Shown here: one piece after another, positions 41,024-50,565 of the stretch
How the letters are laid out: every line of letters begins with the position of its first letter
Numbering within the stretch: the first letter of the stretch is position 1
Source of the DNA: Rhabdophis nuchalis
Taxonomy: Eukaryota > Chordata > Lepidosauria > Squamata > Natricidae
Assembly (NCBI GenBank): GCA_039707465.1
Contig: CM077643.1
Span: forward strand, 242,566,167-242,630,166
Length of the DNA: 64,000 nucleotides
Direction of reading: 5' to 3'
The notes under the pieces: model-generated
The model's input: the letters and a program-made list of their open reading frames with translations, nothing else
Database searches by the model: none
Told to the model about the DNA's origin: nothing
Translations under genes and position numbers: made by a program

Positions 41024-41344
41024 CACCCATACTAAGTTTTGAAATGTTAGCAGTTTCTTTATCTTGTGTTTTTAAAAATCCATGTCTCTTTTGACTCACC
41101 TAGCATGTATATATATATTGTTCTGACTTAGTCTTTCCCAAAAGTCCTGGTCCCAACAAAACCCTTTTTATTAAATGAATTCCTCTCATTCACATTCAGC
41201 AAGGCCCGGTAAACAGTCTTTCAAAGGAATATATATGACCTTATCTATCTTGGAAAGCTGCCATGTAAATATTTGCCAAATGAGGTGCTGTGCAAGGAAA
41301 GACTGGGCACAGAGTCTCTGAGATTCATGGACAATAGTATCCTG

Positions 41345-41575
41345 GAGTTATATGATCGCCACCTGATCCCAGTCGATTTTCGGCAAGCAAAGTCAACAGG
41401 GGAAGTCAGATTTGCTTAATGACACCATACTTTGCTTAACAATGTCAATGATTTGCTTAACAAGCCAAACGTTCATAAAATCAAGTGCAACTCACTTAAC
41501 AACTGCCTTGCTTAGCAACGGAAATGCTGGTTCCTGAATTTGTGGTTGTAAGTCAAGAAGTGCTGGCAAGCCAAT
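41345..41575. mobile_element. Tc1/mariner-like MITE fragment
   Basis: It contains TTGCTTAACAATGTCAATG, ACTCACTTAACAACTGCC and GGTTGTAAGTCAAGAA, the interior and one end of the family at 51634-52016. The other terminus has decayed. Confidence 0.6.
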
Positions 41576-41634
41576 AAATCTGAGAGTCAATCTTTTTCTC
41601 TTGTAGGGTGATATACTGTATTTCTATGTCAAAT

Positions 41635-41817
41635 TTCAATTTTTAGGGGATTGTAGTTTAATTTTAGTATAGTGGGCTTTAGCGCAGTGATAATTTTGTT
41701 TAATTCTTATTTTACCTATTTATGTATTTTATATTTGCATTTTTAATTTCCCTGTGCACCGCTCCGAGTCCCTTTGGGGAGAGGAGGCGGTCTATAAATA
41801 AAATTATTATTATTATG
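41635..41817 (+). mobile_element. L2-like LINE 3' UTR
   Basis: TTTTAGTATAGTGGGCTTTA, GCGCAGTGATAATTT, CCCTGTGCACCGCTCCGAG and TCTATAAATAAAATTATTAT match the 3' UTR of the copies at 17518 and 53949. No coding part. Confidence 0.82.
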
Positions 41818-42245
41818 TCTATCAAAAAAGGATCATTTCTAAATCTGCACCTGCACACATAATTTAGTACGTGTAACCTTTATGAAGATTTTGTTGTCTC
41901 ATGAAAGAAGGCAAATATACGTGTCCCAAGATAATATTGCAGGATCCAATCTGGTGTAGGAAGTTAAAACCCACCCCATCTGCTAGAAAACTGAAATATC
42001 CTGGGAATATTAAGAAGGCAGAATATTATATTTCCCTGATATAAAAAGGGAGAAACATGTTTTTAAAGACAGAGTAGCTCCTGAAGCTTCCTGTAAACAA
42101 CCCCCACCCCCCTTTGCTAATGAGCCACGATTAAAGCCTGATCTAGTCTATTTTACATAATAAAGGTAGGATTAGCCTTCTATAGAAACTCACCACATGG
42201 CATCTGGAAACTCAATCAAACTTGGACTCAAAACACAGCCTAGAG

Positions 42246-44320
42246 GTGACTCGACTTCTGGTTTTCGTGGGTGACGGACGTGTTTGATACACGTCCACCG
42301 CTTGCTGTCATGGCGGGGCCCCCCAGGGGGGCACAGGGGGGTTTGTAGGAACCCCCTACCGTACAGGCGGCTCGCTGGAGACCCCCAACCAGGCAGCGGC
42401 CGGTGGGGCGTCTTTCCAGCCTCGTCCCAGGAGCCGGGAGGCAGAAAGGGGGGGCTTTGCCCTTTCGCCGATGGACTCTGTAATTAATGGAAGGATTTGG
42501 AAGCTGGCTGGAGTGCCGGGGATGGAGGATCTTTCCTAATCTTCAGGTCTGCAATTGAGGGACAAGCGAATACCGTGAGTTTTACCTTCAATCAACTTTA
42601 AACGGAGAATGGAGGGGGGAGTTAATCTGTTTTGACCCCCCCCCCTCGGAATAAAGAGGCGTCTGAAAAAGTTCTCCCCAGGAATGGGGAGAATGAGAGA
42701 ATTAGTCTGCCACCTGAAATAGCAACAGTTTTTTAAAATTGTATCTACATTATCGCAGTTCCAACATTGTATCGAAGCTTTTTGCAACAGGAAAATGAAA
42801 CTTTCACTCTCCTTCCTGTGAGAGGCGGGGAAGATGGCTCCTCTTTGTTCCCTGCCGGAAACTTTCTCTTTGTCTATGAACTTTTCCTTCGGCGTTTGAA
42901 ATTGTAAGATCTTAAACTACCCAGCTAAATTTCTCCTCGGGAAACCTTTGGTATCTCTCCCAATACGTGGACATCCAGATTGATTTTGATAATACAATTT
43001 CTTCTTTTTGGTTTCTTTGGCTTTCTTGGTTTTATGTGATACCCGGACTGAACTTTTATTCGGGTTGTCCCGACACCTTGGACTTCATCGGCTGCTTGCT
43101 TTTCTGACGCCATTTTTTTTAACAAATTGGAACTTATAATTGGAACAATGGCTTCTAAAAAACCTATTGCAAAGTCCTCTTCTGCTCCATCATCAGCCCG
43201 CTCCAGCCCAGTTATGCAGCAGACAAAGATCACCGCATTGTTACAAAAAGAAGGGACTGGCAAGAGCACTCAGGAATTGACAACAAAGGAGATGCTTCAG
43301 GACATTATGAAAAATGTACATGAAATCCAAAATGACTTGACAAATTTAAAACTAGAGCTGTTGGAGACACAAAGAAATACAATGGATAATAAACAAAAAA
43401 TTGAGGCATTGGAGGGGAGGTCAGCTGAGATGAGGGAAGAGGTAAAGGAAATTCAGAAGGAAAGCGCAGAATTGGGAGGTCATATGACCAAGATTGAACT
43501 TGAAAGAATGTCTTTTTTTCTCAGGTTCCAGAACATACCAGAGATTGAAGGAGAAGATCTTAAAGATCTTATGAGTACAATTTTAGCAGATTATATTAAA
43601 AGGAATAAAGAACAACTCTGGTGGGATATGGACCTGGTTTATAGAATTAACTCAGCATACGCTAGAATAAATGATATACCAAGGGAAGTCCATATTAAAT
43701 TTTTAAGGAGGTCCACAAGGGATGAGATATTGAGGGCCCAGCAGGGAGGACCTCTGAAATGTCAGGAAAAAGAAGTTGCTATTCTGAAACAAATTCAAAA
43801 AAAAATTAGAGAGATAAGAAGGAAATATTCCTTCTTATCCAAAAAATTATATAAAAAAGGAGTTTGGTTCAAATGGTTGCTGCCAGAAGGAATGTTGGTC
43901 TTTTGGGAAGGAGGCAGAATTAGACTTAAAACATTAAGAGAGGCGGAGGCTTTTCTTCAAAAGCATTCCTCACTCCTAGGAGACGAAGAAGAGGGAACAG
44001 TGGGGGCCGTGGCTCCGCCCGTCGATGGGAAGGGAGAAGAAGAATCAATAGCAAAAAGACTCAGATCTCAAAAATGATTTTATTTGAAATTTTACTGTGA
44101 TAGTTGTATTAGATGGCGATGAAAAACAGGATTGAATGTACGAATTATACAATGTAACATATATGTATGCTTGCCCTTTGCTTTCTTTAAAAAATATTGT
44201 ATTTGTATGAAGTTTTGGGAGGACCACCACCTCCGGCATGGAAGCCTCTAAAATGTTATCTTAACCCTACAACCCTTTTCCCACAAATACTGTAAAACCA
44301 ATAAAAATTGTTTACCAAGA
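42246..44320 (+). mobile_element. HAL1-like element: L1 5' UTR, ORF1 and 3' UTR without ORF2
   Basis: Perfect 15-bp target duplications AAACACAGCCTAGAG lie at 42231-42245 and 44321-44335 and define the whole insertion. It has a 902-base, GC-rich 5' UTR with an 8-bp hairpin 30 bases from the 5' end (GGACGTGT at 42276-42283 and ACACGTCC at 42289-42296). ORF1 spans 43148-44077. The 243-base 3' UTR has a G-rich block at 44216-44240 and a terminal CCAATAAAAATTG. No ORF2 lies between the duplications. No poly-A run remains. It matches the minus-strand copy at 7013-8934 in layout and in both UTRs. Confidence 0.9.
43148..44077 (+). CDS. L1-type ORF1 protein, intact
   Basis: A 309-codon open frame, chosen from the ATG in ACAATGGCTTCT because it matches the start MASKK of the second copy; an upstream in-frame ATG lies at 43127. 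The product is expected to be an RNA-binding nucleic-acid chaperone that trimerises and coats element RNA in the cytoplasm. Residues about 1-45 are Ser/Ala-rich and unstructured, then a heptad-like coiled coil (about 50-115), an RRM-like domain beginning FFLRFQNIPEIEGED at about 123, DLVYRINSAYARINDIP, and the C-terminal domain with KEVAILKQIQKKIREIRRKY and GVWFKWLLPEGMLVFW. It ends in KRLRSQK. Typical L1 ORF1 proteins are of similar length. No ORF2 follows. It has no stops or frameshifts, unlike the copy at 7291-8147. Confidence 0.9.
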   Translation: MASKKPIAKSSSAPSSARSSPVMQQTKITALLQKEGTGKSTQELTTKEMLQDIMKNVHEIQNDLTNLKLELLETQRNTMDNKQKIEALEGRSAEMREEVKEIQKESAELGGHMTKIELERMSFFLRFQNIPEIEGEDLKDLMSTILADYIKRNKEQLWWDMDLVYRINSAYARINDIPREVHIKFLRRSTRDEILRAQQGGPLKCQEKEVAILKQIQKKIREIRRKYSFLSKKLYKKGVWFKWLLPEGMLVFWEGGRIRLKTLREAEAFLQKHSSLLGDEEEGTVGAVAPPVDGKGEEESIAKRLRSQK

Positions 44321-44626
44321 AAACACAGCCTAGAGAGTTGCCCCTGCATGGCTCTATGGGAGTCTGACAACCAATCGGAATACATTTCTTACACAGGAAC
44401 AGGAAACAGAGAGGTGGGGCCGAAGAGAGAATAAAAACCCAGCAAGTCCTTTCTTTTTTTTTTCTTCTTCACCCAACATCTGGAAGCATGTGATCCCCCT
44501 TTTCTGTTCAGGAGCTGAAGCCATGTGGTCCTGTCCATCATCAAATCATCTTTCCAAGCAGCCTCCATGTCTCCAGTGTCTTTTTCCCCACTTGGAGCTG
44601 AACCCAAAAGGACATTTCTTCCAATA

Positions 44627-45785
44627 CTGAGTCGGTCACCGGGACCAGAGGTTTCATCTTCTGAGCTTTCGGACTCGTGCTTCTGAGCCCATTTTCAGGG
44701 AACCTCTCTCTAGCAGAGTGTGCTGCTGTTCTCTATGTGGAATTTATAGTGGCTGTTGTATGTGGTTTTTTAGATGCTGATTGTGGTGTTTTGATGGCTG
44801 GCTTTTAAGTTGTTGGCTTTTTGTCTGTCGATAATACAGCAAGTGGCCATCCAGTAGAAATGCCTTTAGCTAAAAAGGACAAAATCATAAGCCTCTTCCA
44901 GAAGATTCAGGACTCTTGCGACAACCTGCTCTGCAACTCCAAGAGAGCTGCTAACTTATGTTGGCTAAATCCATTCAGCTCTGCCAGCTGCAGAATACTA
45001 ATTGATGAGCTACTTCAAGTATTAAATTAAAAGTTTTTTAAAAGTGTGCCATTAAATTGAGGTGGGCCTTCAAGGCAGTTCTTTCCAAAGCAATTTAAGT
45101 AGATATTCCAAGCAAGAAATCCATTGTTCTCAGTGAAATAACTAATTTCAAAGCCATCCAAGCATTTAAGGGAAGAGGCTTAACAAAACATTGTTTTTAA
45201 ATGAATCCAAATGAAACGGAGACAAATACAAAGACTCAAGGACTTCATAACTGATATATTTTTAGCCCGTCCTGACATCATTGTGGACAATAGAGAAGGA
45301 TCACCTTCCTTCTCCTGCCTTTACGTCTTTTGTATCCTTACAGAATTCTATGGAGCGCAATTGATGGGTTGTGAGTTCACATCAGGCACTTAATTAACTT
45401 TGTGGTTTTGAAAAGGACTTTGTCTATTTCAGATCCAACTCTTAAAAGCGGCAATCCTGTCGTGACTGGACTCAGTTATTCAGTTACACAGTGGCAATGA
45501 GTGCATCATGGGAACACCTGAAAGCCCACAGAGGGCATAGATCAGGAGTGGGGGGAACGATGGCCCTTTTATTTACATTCAAGATGGCGGCACGCTTAGG
45601 CGCTGCGGCTTTGAGCTCCTGGTGTCACAGCAGAGTTAGGCAAAAACTAGTCTATACCCACAGGGAGTTATTAAGTTATTATTAAAGAGTGGAACTTGTA
45701 GTCAACTCGATATTACCAGCGACTTCCAGCAGTCTCATAATATACCAAGTGACATAGTAAAACTGCCAGGCTCTCCATGGATCAT
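44627..45785. other. unassigned sequence
   Basis: A 69-codon frame (44821-45030) and others have no recognised domain. CTTTCGGACTCGTGCTTC at 44667-44684 looks repetitive but I cannot name it. No gene supported. Confidence 0.4.
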
Positions 45786-45789
45786 TGTT

Positions 45790-46317
45790 TGGCCTAGGAG
45801 GCAGCGAAGAGAGCCGAAGCAGAAGCGGGGATGCAGAGCAGGTTTGCTAGTTCGATTATGGAAGCAGCCTCACAGACCAGCATTACCAAGCATTTCCTAA
45901 CCAACTCTAGATCCTTTGTCCACAAAACCGATGAACTAGAGCTATGGATGGCAGTGAATAAGCTCATTCGTGACTGCTGTGTGATGATCACCACAGAGAC
46001 CTGGCTTCATCCACTTGTACCGGATGCGTCTGTGGAGCTAACTAACCACACCACACACCGCTTTGACAGAAACAACTACTCTGGTAAAAGCAAAGGTGGA
46101 GGACGATGTATTTACACACATAATAACTGGTGTACTAACAGTAGAGTTGCTTATACACACTGCTCTGCAGATGTGGAATTCTCAACTGTCATTTGTCAGC
46201 CATTTTATTTACCTAGAGAGATTTCTGTTATAGTTATCACTGCTGTCTATATTCCACCTGATGTAAATGTTAGCAAAACGCTCAAGCAAATTTCATTGTA
46301 ATTTTATTACAATGACA
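45790..46317 (+). pseudogene. Rex1-like LINE endonuclease domain fused to a 3' tail
   Basis: From about 45890 the plus strand encodes part of an APE-type endonuclease of the Rex1/CR1 kind: LTNSRSFVHKTDELELWM, then RDCCVMITTETWLHPLVPDA (with the catalytic E of ETWLH), DRNNYSGKSKGGGRCIY, ADVEFSTVICQPFYLPREIS and VVITAVYIPPDVN-type text ending at about 46300. Upstream (45800-45890) is a frameshifted remnant of the arginine-rich N-terminus. Immediately after codon 156 the text becomes TTTCATTGTAATTTTATTAC and AATGACAATAAAG, a LINE 3' tail. RT is therefore missing between endonuclease and tail, so the copy has an internal deletion and is not a simple 5' truncation. Confidence 0.78.
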
Positions 46318-46323
46318 ATAAAG

Positions 46324-46400
<77 letters not shown>
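46318..46400. repeat. (TTA)n microsatellite at a LINE tail
   Basis: About 26 TTA units directly follow the AATAAAGAT tail. They arose as the LINE's 3' repeat. Confidence 0.97.
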
Positions 46401-46401
<1 letters not shown>

Positions 46402-46480
46402 GACTTGTGGATTTCCAGAATCAACACCTGAGCAATGCTGGCTCAGGAATTCTAGGAGTTGAAATCCACAAGTCATAAAG
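46401..46480. mobile_element. palindromic MITE remnant
   Basis: TGACTTGTGGATTTCCAGAA and CTAGGAGTTGAAATCCACAAGT form an imperfect palindrome of about 80 bases with the GGCTCAGGAATTCTAGG core. Related to the palindromic hAT MITEs. Ends are decayed. Confidence 0.6.
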
Positions 46481-46546
46481 AGGCCATCATTCCCCACTTC
46501 TGGGATAGATCATCATGGAGAAAATCTAACTATGTGGTCTCTCGAA

Positions 46547-46824
46547 CAGTGTTTCTCAACCTTGGCAGCTTTAAGCTGTATGGACTTCTCAACGTGATAG
46601 TGTCCTATAAAGCCCTTCGTGGCATCAGGCTGGACTATTTGAGGGGCTGCCTCTCCCTGATTGTGTCCACCTGTCCCATCAGATCCAGGAGCAAAAGAAC
46701 ACCTTGAGTTCCCTCCATTACAAAGTGGGATCAGGTGGAATCCAGGAAGATTGCCAAGTCTGCCTTGGGAATTCTGGGAGTTGAAGTCCAAACATCTTAA
46801 AGTTGCCAAGGTTGAGAAACATTG
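46547..46824. mobile_element. palindromic hAT MITE containing a LINE fragment
   Basis: The left end CAGTGTTTCTCAACCTTGGC and right end GCCAAGGTTGAGAAACATTG are inverted. The flanks CTCTCGAA (46539-46546) and CTCTAGAA (46825-46832) match at 7 of 8. Where other copies have only a palindromic core, this one has about 170 bases (46595-46763) that match the LINE relic at 47575-47734 almost base for base. Confidence 0.8.
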
Positions 46825-47003
46825 CTCTAGAAACTGAAAACAACTTGATGCCATATAATCAACCAATCATGACAGTCAACGTTGCCCATTCTGGATAATG
46901 ATTTAACGAGCCTTGTCCAGAATGACCAACATTGGCTGTCATGACTGATTGATTATATGCCATTAAGGTGTTTTCAGTTTCTAGAGCAGTGTTTCTCAAC
47001 TAT
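46809..47003. repeat. imperfect inverted repeat spanning a MITE end
   Basis: GTTGAGAAACATTGCTCTAG at the left (from 46811) reads back as CTAGAGCAGTGTTTCTCAAC at the right (to about 47001). Inner arms match over about 70 bases (CTCTAGAAACTGAAAACA versus CAGTTTCTAGAG, CCATTCTGGA versus TCCAGAATG). The loop is about 20 bases near 46905. The MITE end is included in the arms. Confidence 0.8.
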
Positions 47004-47434
47004 TCTCGAATCTAAAACTTCTGGAAAATACTGTGTTGGGAAAGGATGCTCTGATATCACTACAACTCACTGGTCTTTCAGGTAGAATATTTCTGGCCCT
47101 CTAGATGTTGCTGAGGTGAAACACCCATAATTTCTCACCGCCAGACATAATTCCAAGGTTCCTAGAATTATGAATGATTAATGCATCTAAAGGTTGCCAG
47201 CTTGCAAAGGGCTGCTGTAGCATTTACATGAGAATTGATTATGTGGCCAGTATTTACATTAGGCAATTGTAAGGATTTGTACTCATAACAAAAATGATTT
47301 TCCTGCCTTGGGTTTGGGGGCATCTTGTATAAAGAGATTGCGTAGGAGCAGATGTTCCTGTGGACAATTCATCATTCAGAATTTGACGGGTAAGATAAGA
47401 TATATGCACTACTTCAGTGCCTTTACATCGGGTT

Positions 47435-47765
47435 GTCCTTGAAGAGCATCTGGAAGCTGCAGCTGGTTCAAAATGGCTCAGTGCAAGTGTTGTGTACGCT
47501 CCTTGTGCAATGTGTGTTACATCTCCACAAGCTACAATGGTTGCCAGCATGCTTCCCTCTTCATTTCAAGGGGCTGATAGTGTCCTATAAAGCATCAGGC
47601 TGGGCTATTTGAGGGGCTGCCTCTCCCTGATCGTGTCTACCTGTCCCGTCCGATCCAGGAGCAAAAGAACACCTTGAGTTCCCTCTATTACAAAGTGGGA
47701 TCGGGTGGAATCCAGGAAAATTGCCAAGTCTACCGTGATGGCCACACTTTGATCCTCAAGATTAG
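47435..47765 (+). pseudogene. LINE ORF2 relic with QLVQN block
   Basis: The text around 47450-47480 reads like the L2/CR1 LQLVQN block (WKLQLVQNGSVQV), followed by a degraded HWLP-like region (LQWLPACF at about 47535-47560) and LIVSYKA at about 47571-47595. Stops and frame changes are many. The part at 47575-47734 recurs inside the MITE at 46547-46824. Confidence 0.65.
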
Positions 47766-47870
47766 ATTAGCTCAAACTCTATTGGCTCTAAGGCTCTGCA
47801 GACATGGCTATGTCACCAAGCATGGGGGCAGGATGTGTAGCAGAGCCCATGAAGTAGTTATGATTCAGAT

Positions 47871-47985
47871 TAACAGAGTTGGAAGGGACCTTGTAGGTCA
47901 TCTAGTCCAACCCCCTGCCCAAGCAGGAGAACCTACATCTGCCTCTACCTAGGATTGAACTCACAACCTCCTGATTATGATGCTT
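47871..47985 (-). mobile_element. tRNA-headed SINE with CR1-like tail
   Basis: In reverse complement: AATCAGGAGGTTGTGAGTTC, AATCCTAGGTAGAGGC, CTCCTGCTTGGGCAGGGGG and GGTTGGACTAGATGACC. The head is slightly truncated. Same family as 4744 and 40803. Confidence 0.88.
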
Positions 47986-48099
47986 GATATGATCATGGGG
48001 GCGGGGGGGTGAGGGGAGGGGAGATTATCTCAGTTGCAAATAATGTTATAATGTTGCTGTTTATTGTGTTTTTAACTGTTGTTAGTCACCAAGATCCAT

Positions 48100-48327
48100 G
48101 CGGTTTATTTATTTTTTATTTATTTTTCGAATTTATACCCCACCCTTCCTTTTGTTAGGACCCAGGGCAGCGCACAGGCATTATTAAAATCATACAAAAA
48201 ACAATATACATTATTAAAAGCATATTAAATTAAATCCCGTGCTAAAAAACCCATTTTAAAACCTGAAGATTAAAATTTATGGATAAAAGTCAGAAACGGG
48301 GGGCTATGCTAGGCCGGCTTGATGAAA
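48100..48327 (-). mobile_element. L2-like LINE 3' UTR
   Basis: (TTTAT)n, CGAATTTATACCCCACCC, GGACCCAGGGCAGCGCACAG and, near its other end, TATGCTAGGCCGGCTTGATG match the L2 3' UTR and the last codons in reverse. Confidence 0.88.
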
Positions 48328-49070
48328 TAGACAATTTCAACGTTCAATGTTGAGATGGGTGGCTATGGAAATTTAAATAAGTAGTATATGCAGGGAATTG
48401 CATAGGCATCATACCTGATGTGTTTTGTTTTGTTTGCTGTGCTGTTCTTAAACACACACACACACACACCAAAAATGGAAACTCAACCATTGGAATACAG
48501 ATCTGAGATCTTATCCAAGTATGGAGAGTTATTAGGCAGTGGACAGAGATTGTGAATGTTGTATGAGCAAAGTAACAGACACCTACCCACATGCACACAA
48601 ACACATGTTCTGGCATGAACCTGCTAATTATACAGCAATAACATCCAGAGAACCAGCAACATCTGCTTTCAACAAGTCTGGCAGGAAGAAACGTTTAAAG
48701 TAAAAACTGAGTTTAGGGAACAGATTTGTAATTGACCTTCACATCAGGGACATCTGGAGAAACATGAAACGGGTACCTCTATTTTGAGAAAAAGTACAGA
48801 AGCGGTTGTAGGATAGGTGTGAGGAGTAGGAAGGGGGGGGAGACCAAACAGGAAAAGAGATTTTGACTTTATGAAAGAAGACGTAGTCCTGTCCAGTCCT
48901 TTCTAGCTCACATTTAGAGCACCCAATACTTGCTAACAGTCCAAAACAGACAATTGCTCTTTCATCAACGTGAGCAAATCTGTAAATGGGAACATGAGCC
49001 CCCCCTCACCACCACATTCTTAATTCCAATTGGCATTGTATGAGGGGAGGTCTGATTCGACAGGAATATT
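48328..49070. other. unassigned sequence with a short (CA)n
   Basis: A (CA)9 run lies at 48452-48469. No other element or gene is recognised. Confidence 0.35.
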
Positions 49071-49075
49071 CTGTA

Positions 49076-49195
49076 GAACAGAGTGTCAAACTTGCGTCAC
49101 ACGCTGGCCATGCCCACCCCCAATTTAGGGGGGGGGGAGAAAGTAACGATACATCACGTGATGACGATGTGATGATACAAGTTTGATACCCCTCA
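49076..49195. mobile_element. hAT MITE (TGTCAAACT ends), decayed
   Basis: CAGAGTGTCAAACTTGCGTC at the left and AAGTTTGATACCCCTC at the right are inverted ends like those of 22227-22351. The core has GCTGGCCATGCCCACCCC and an inserted G run. The last base and the target duplication are unclear. Confidence 0.65.
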
Positions 49196-49199
49196 CGTA

Positions 49200-50135
49200 C
49201 AGGGAGAAATAGACACCAGTGGTTCAAATTCAGTGAAGACAAAGCACGAGAGAAGAACTGATTGTAAGAAGAACACAATAGAATAGAAAATATATTTTTT
49301 TTAATCTGACGGAGGATTAGCGCATCTGCAGGCAGCCCTGAGTGTTCTTGCTTCATCCCATCATTTCCAAATCTGATGAAATCCTCCTTGTTCTCTCATC
49401 AAACATTAATTAAATCTTATTGCCCCTTTTCACAGCTCACGAAAGAGACAAATATGAAAAATATGTGTTTATTAAAGCTGTTGGGATAGGGAAGCTATGC
49501 ATACTCCCCCCACCCCCTGTACTCCTTTCACAATTCTTCACATGTCCCTACAGTCTCTCTTTGATTTCAGGGCTGAGATGTTCCATCCACCATGAAAGTG
49601 GCTAAATGCACCATCTCCTTATTCAGTCTGCGAGGTTTCCATAACAGCCAGTAAATGTAAAAAGCATCCATGGCTGTGGAGCTTGTGGAGAAGGAATTTG
49701 TCTGGAAGTGAATGTCATTGAATTCAGCTGCAGCACTGAGTCACCATAAGCAGACTTGTCACATCTCAGAATGTATATTTTTTTGCTAATTTTCTGATAG
49801 TTTGTTGAGCATCTTTTCCAGGACTTGATTCAGCCATGTCCAAAATACTGCATGTCAAGAAATCACAGTACTGGATTCGAGCCCTCTCTTCCTTAGCTCA
49901 ACCTTTTGATCCATCCAGCATAGTTTAGGAACCTAAACTATCAGAGTGCAGACATACAAAGAGACTTGGGCCATTCTACAGGATAAAACTCCATCGCTTG
50001 GGGTGAAAGAAGCAAGAGTAAAATATTTTCCCTCTATTGTGTTTGTGTGTTGTGGAATTCCCAAGAGTTTTAGAGTACTGAGGCATCAATGAATAGTTGC
50101 ATTTGATATGGGTAAGGAACGGGACACACACACAG
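49200..50135. other. unassigned sequence
   Basis: No gene or named repeat. Confidence 0.35.
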
Positions 50136-50139
50136 GAGA

Positions 50140-50144
50140 GGGAG

Positions 50145-50216
<72 letters not shown>
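50140..50216. repeat. (GA)n microsatellite
   Basis: About 36 GA units, preceded by CACACACACAGGAGAGG. Leu/Ser reading frames on the minus strand are artefacts. The flanks (ACCAGGAACCACAAAACCTG and, reversed, the text near 50320-50345) form a loose inverted repeat around it. Confidence 0.97.
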
Positions 50217-50218
<2 letters not shown>

Positions 50219-50422
50219 GTTTCCCACAGAAAAGAAAACACCAGGAACCACAAAACCTGGGTAGACCATGTGACTGGGTGGGAGTGAGTGACATTGAGAT
50301 GGCCACATTCACCCAAGTTTTGTGGCTTCTGGTGTTTTCTGTGGGAAATGGGTCCAAATGGCTCAATGAGTGTTTAAGATTGAAGACCACTGCCCTCACC
50401 TGCTTTTTCAGGTCTTCTAACC

Positions 50423-50557
50423 CAGGGGTCTCCAACCTTTGCAACTTTAAGTCTGAAGGACTTCAGCTCCCAGAGTTTTTCAGCCAGCAAAGCTGGCTGG
50501 AGAATTCTGGGAGCTGAAGTCCTTCAGACTTAAAGTTGCAAAGGTTGGAGACCCCTG
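50423..50557. mobile_element. palindromic hAT MITE
   Basis: A 135-bp palindrome starts CAGGGGTCTCCAACCTTTGC, with the core GGACTTCAGCTCCCAGAG. Perfect 8-bp duplications TTCTAACC lie at 50415-50422 and 50558-50565. Termini differ from those of 22706 although the core is alike. Confidence 0.95.
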
Positions 50558-50565
50558 TTCTAACC

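Larger units (their letters stand above)
41955..44626 (+). mobile_element. LTR in plus orientation, split by the HAL1-like element
   Basis: It starts TGTAGGAAGTTAAAACCC and ends GGACATTTCTTCCAATA. The flanks CTGG and CTGA agree at 3 of 4. The promoter-like parts are at 44371-44381 (CAACCAATCGG) and 44431-44440 (AGAATAAAAA), downstream of the insertion, followed by the CATGTCTCCAGTGTC region. The LTR body is interrupted at 42246-44320. No retroviral genes flank it. Confidence 0.85.

Noticed and set aside
50220..50345. Loose inverted repeat around the (GA)n tract as a possible transposon
   Set aside because: The arms (GAAAACACCAGGAACCACAA and its partner) are short and imperfect, and no target duplication is seen.
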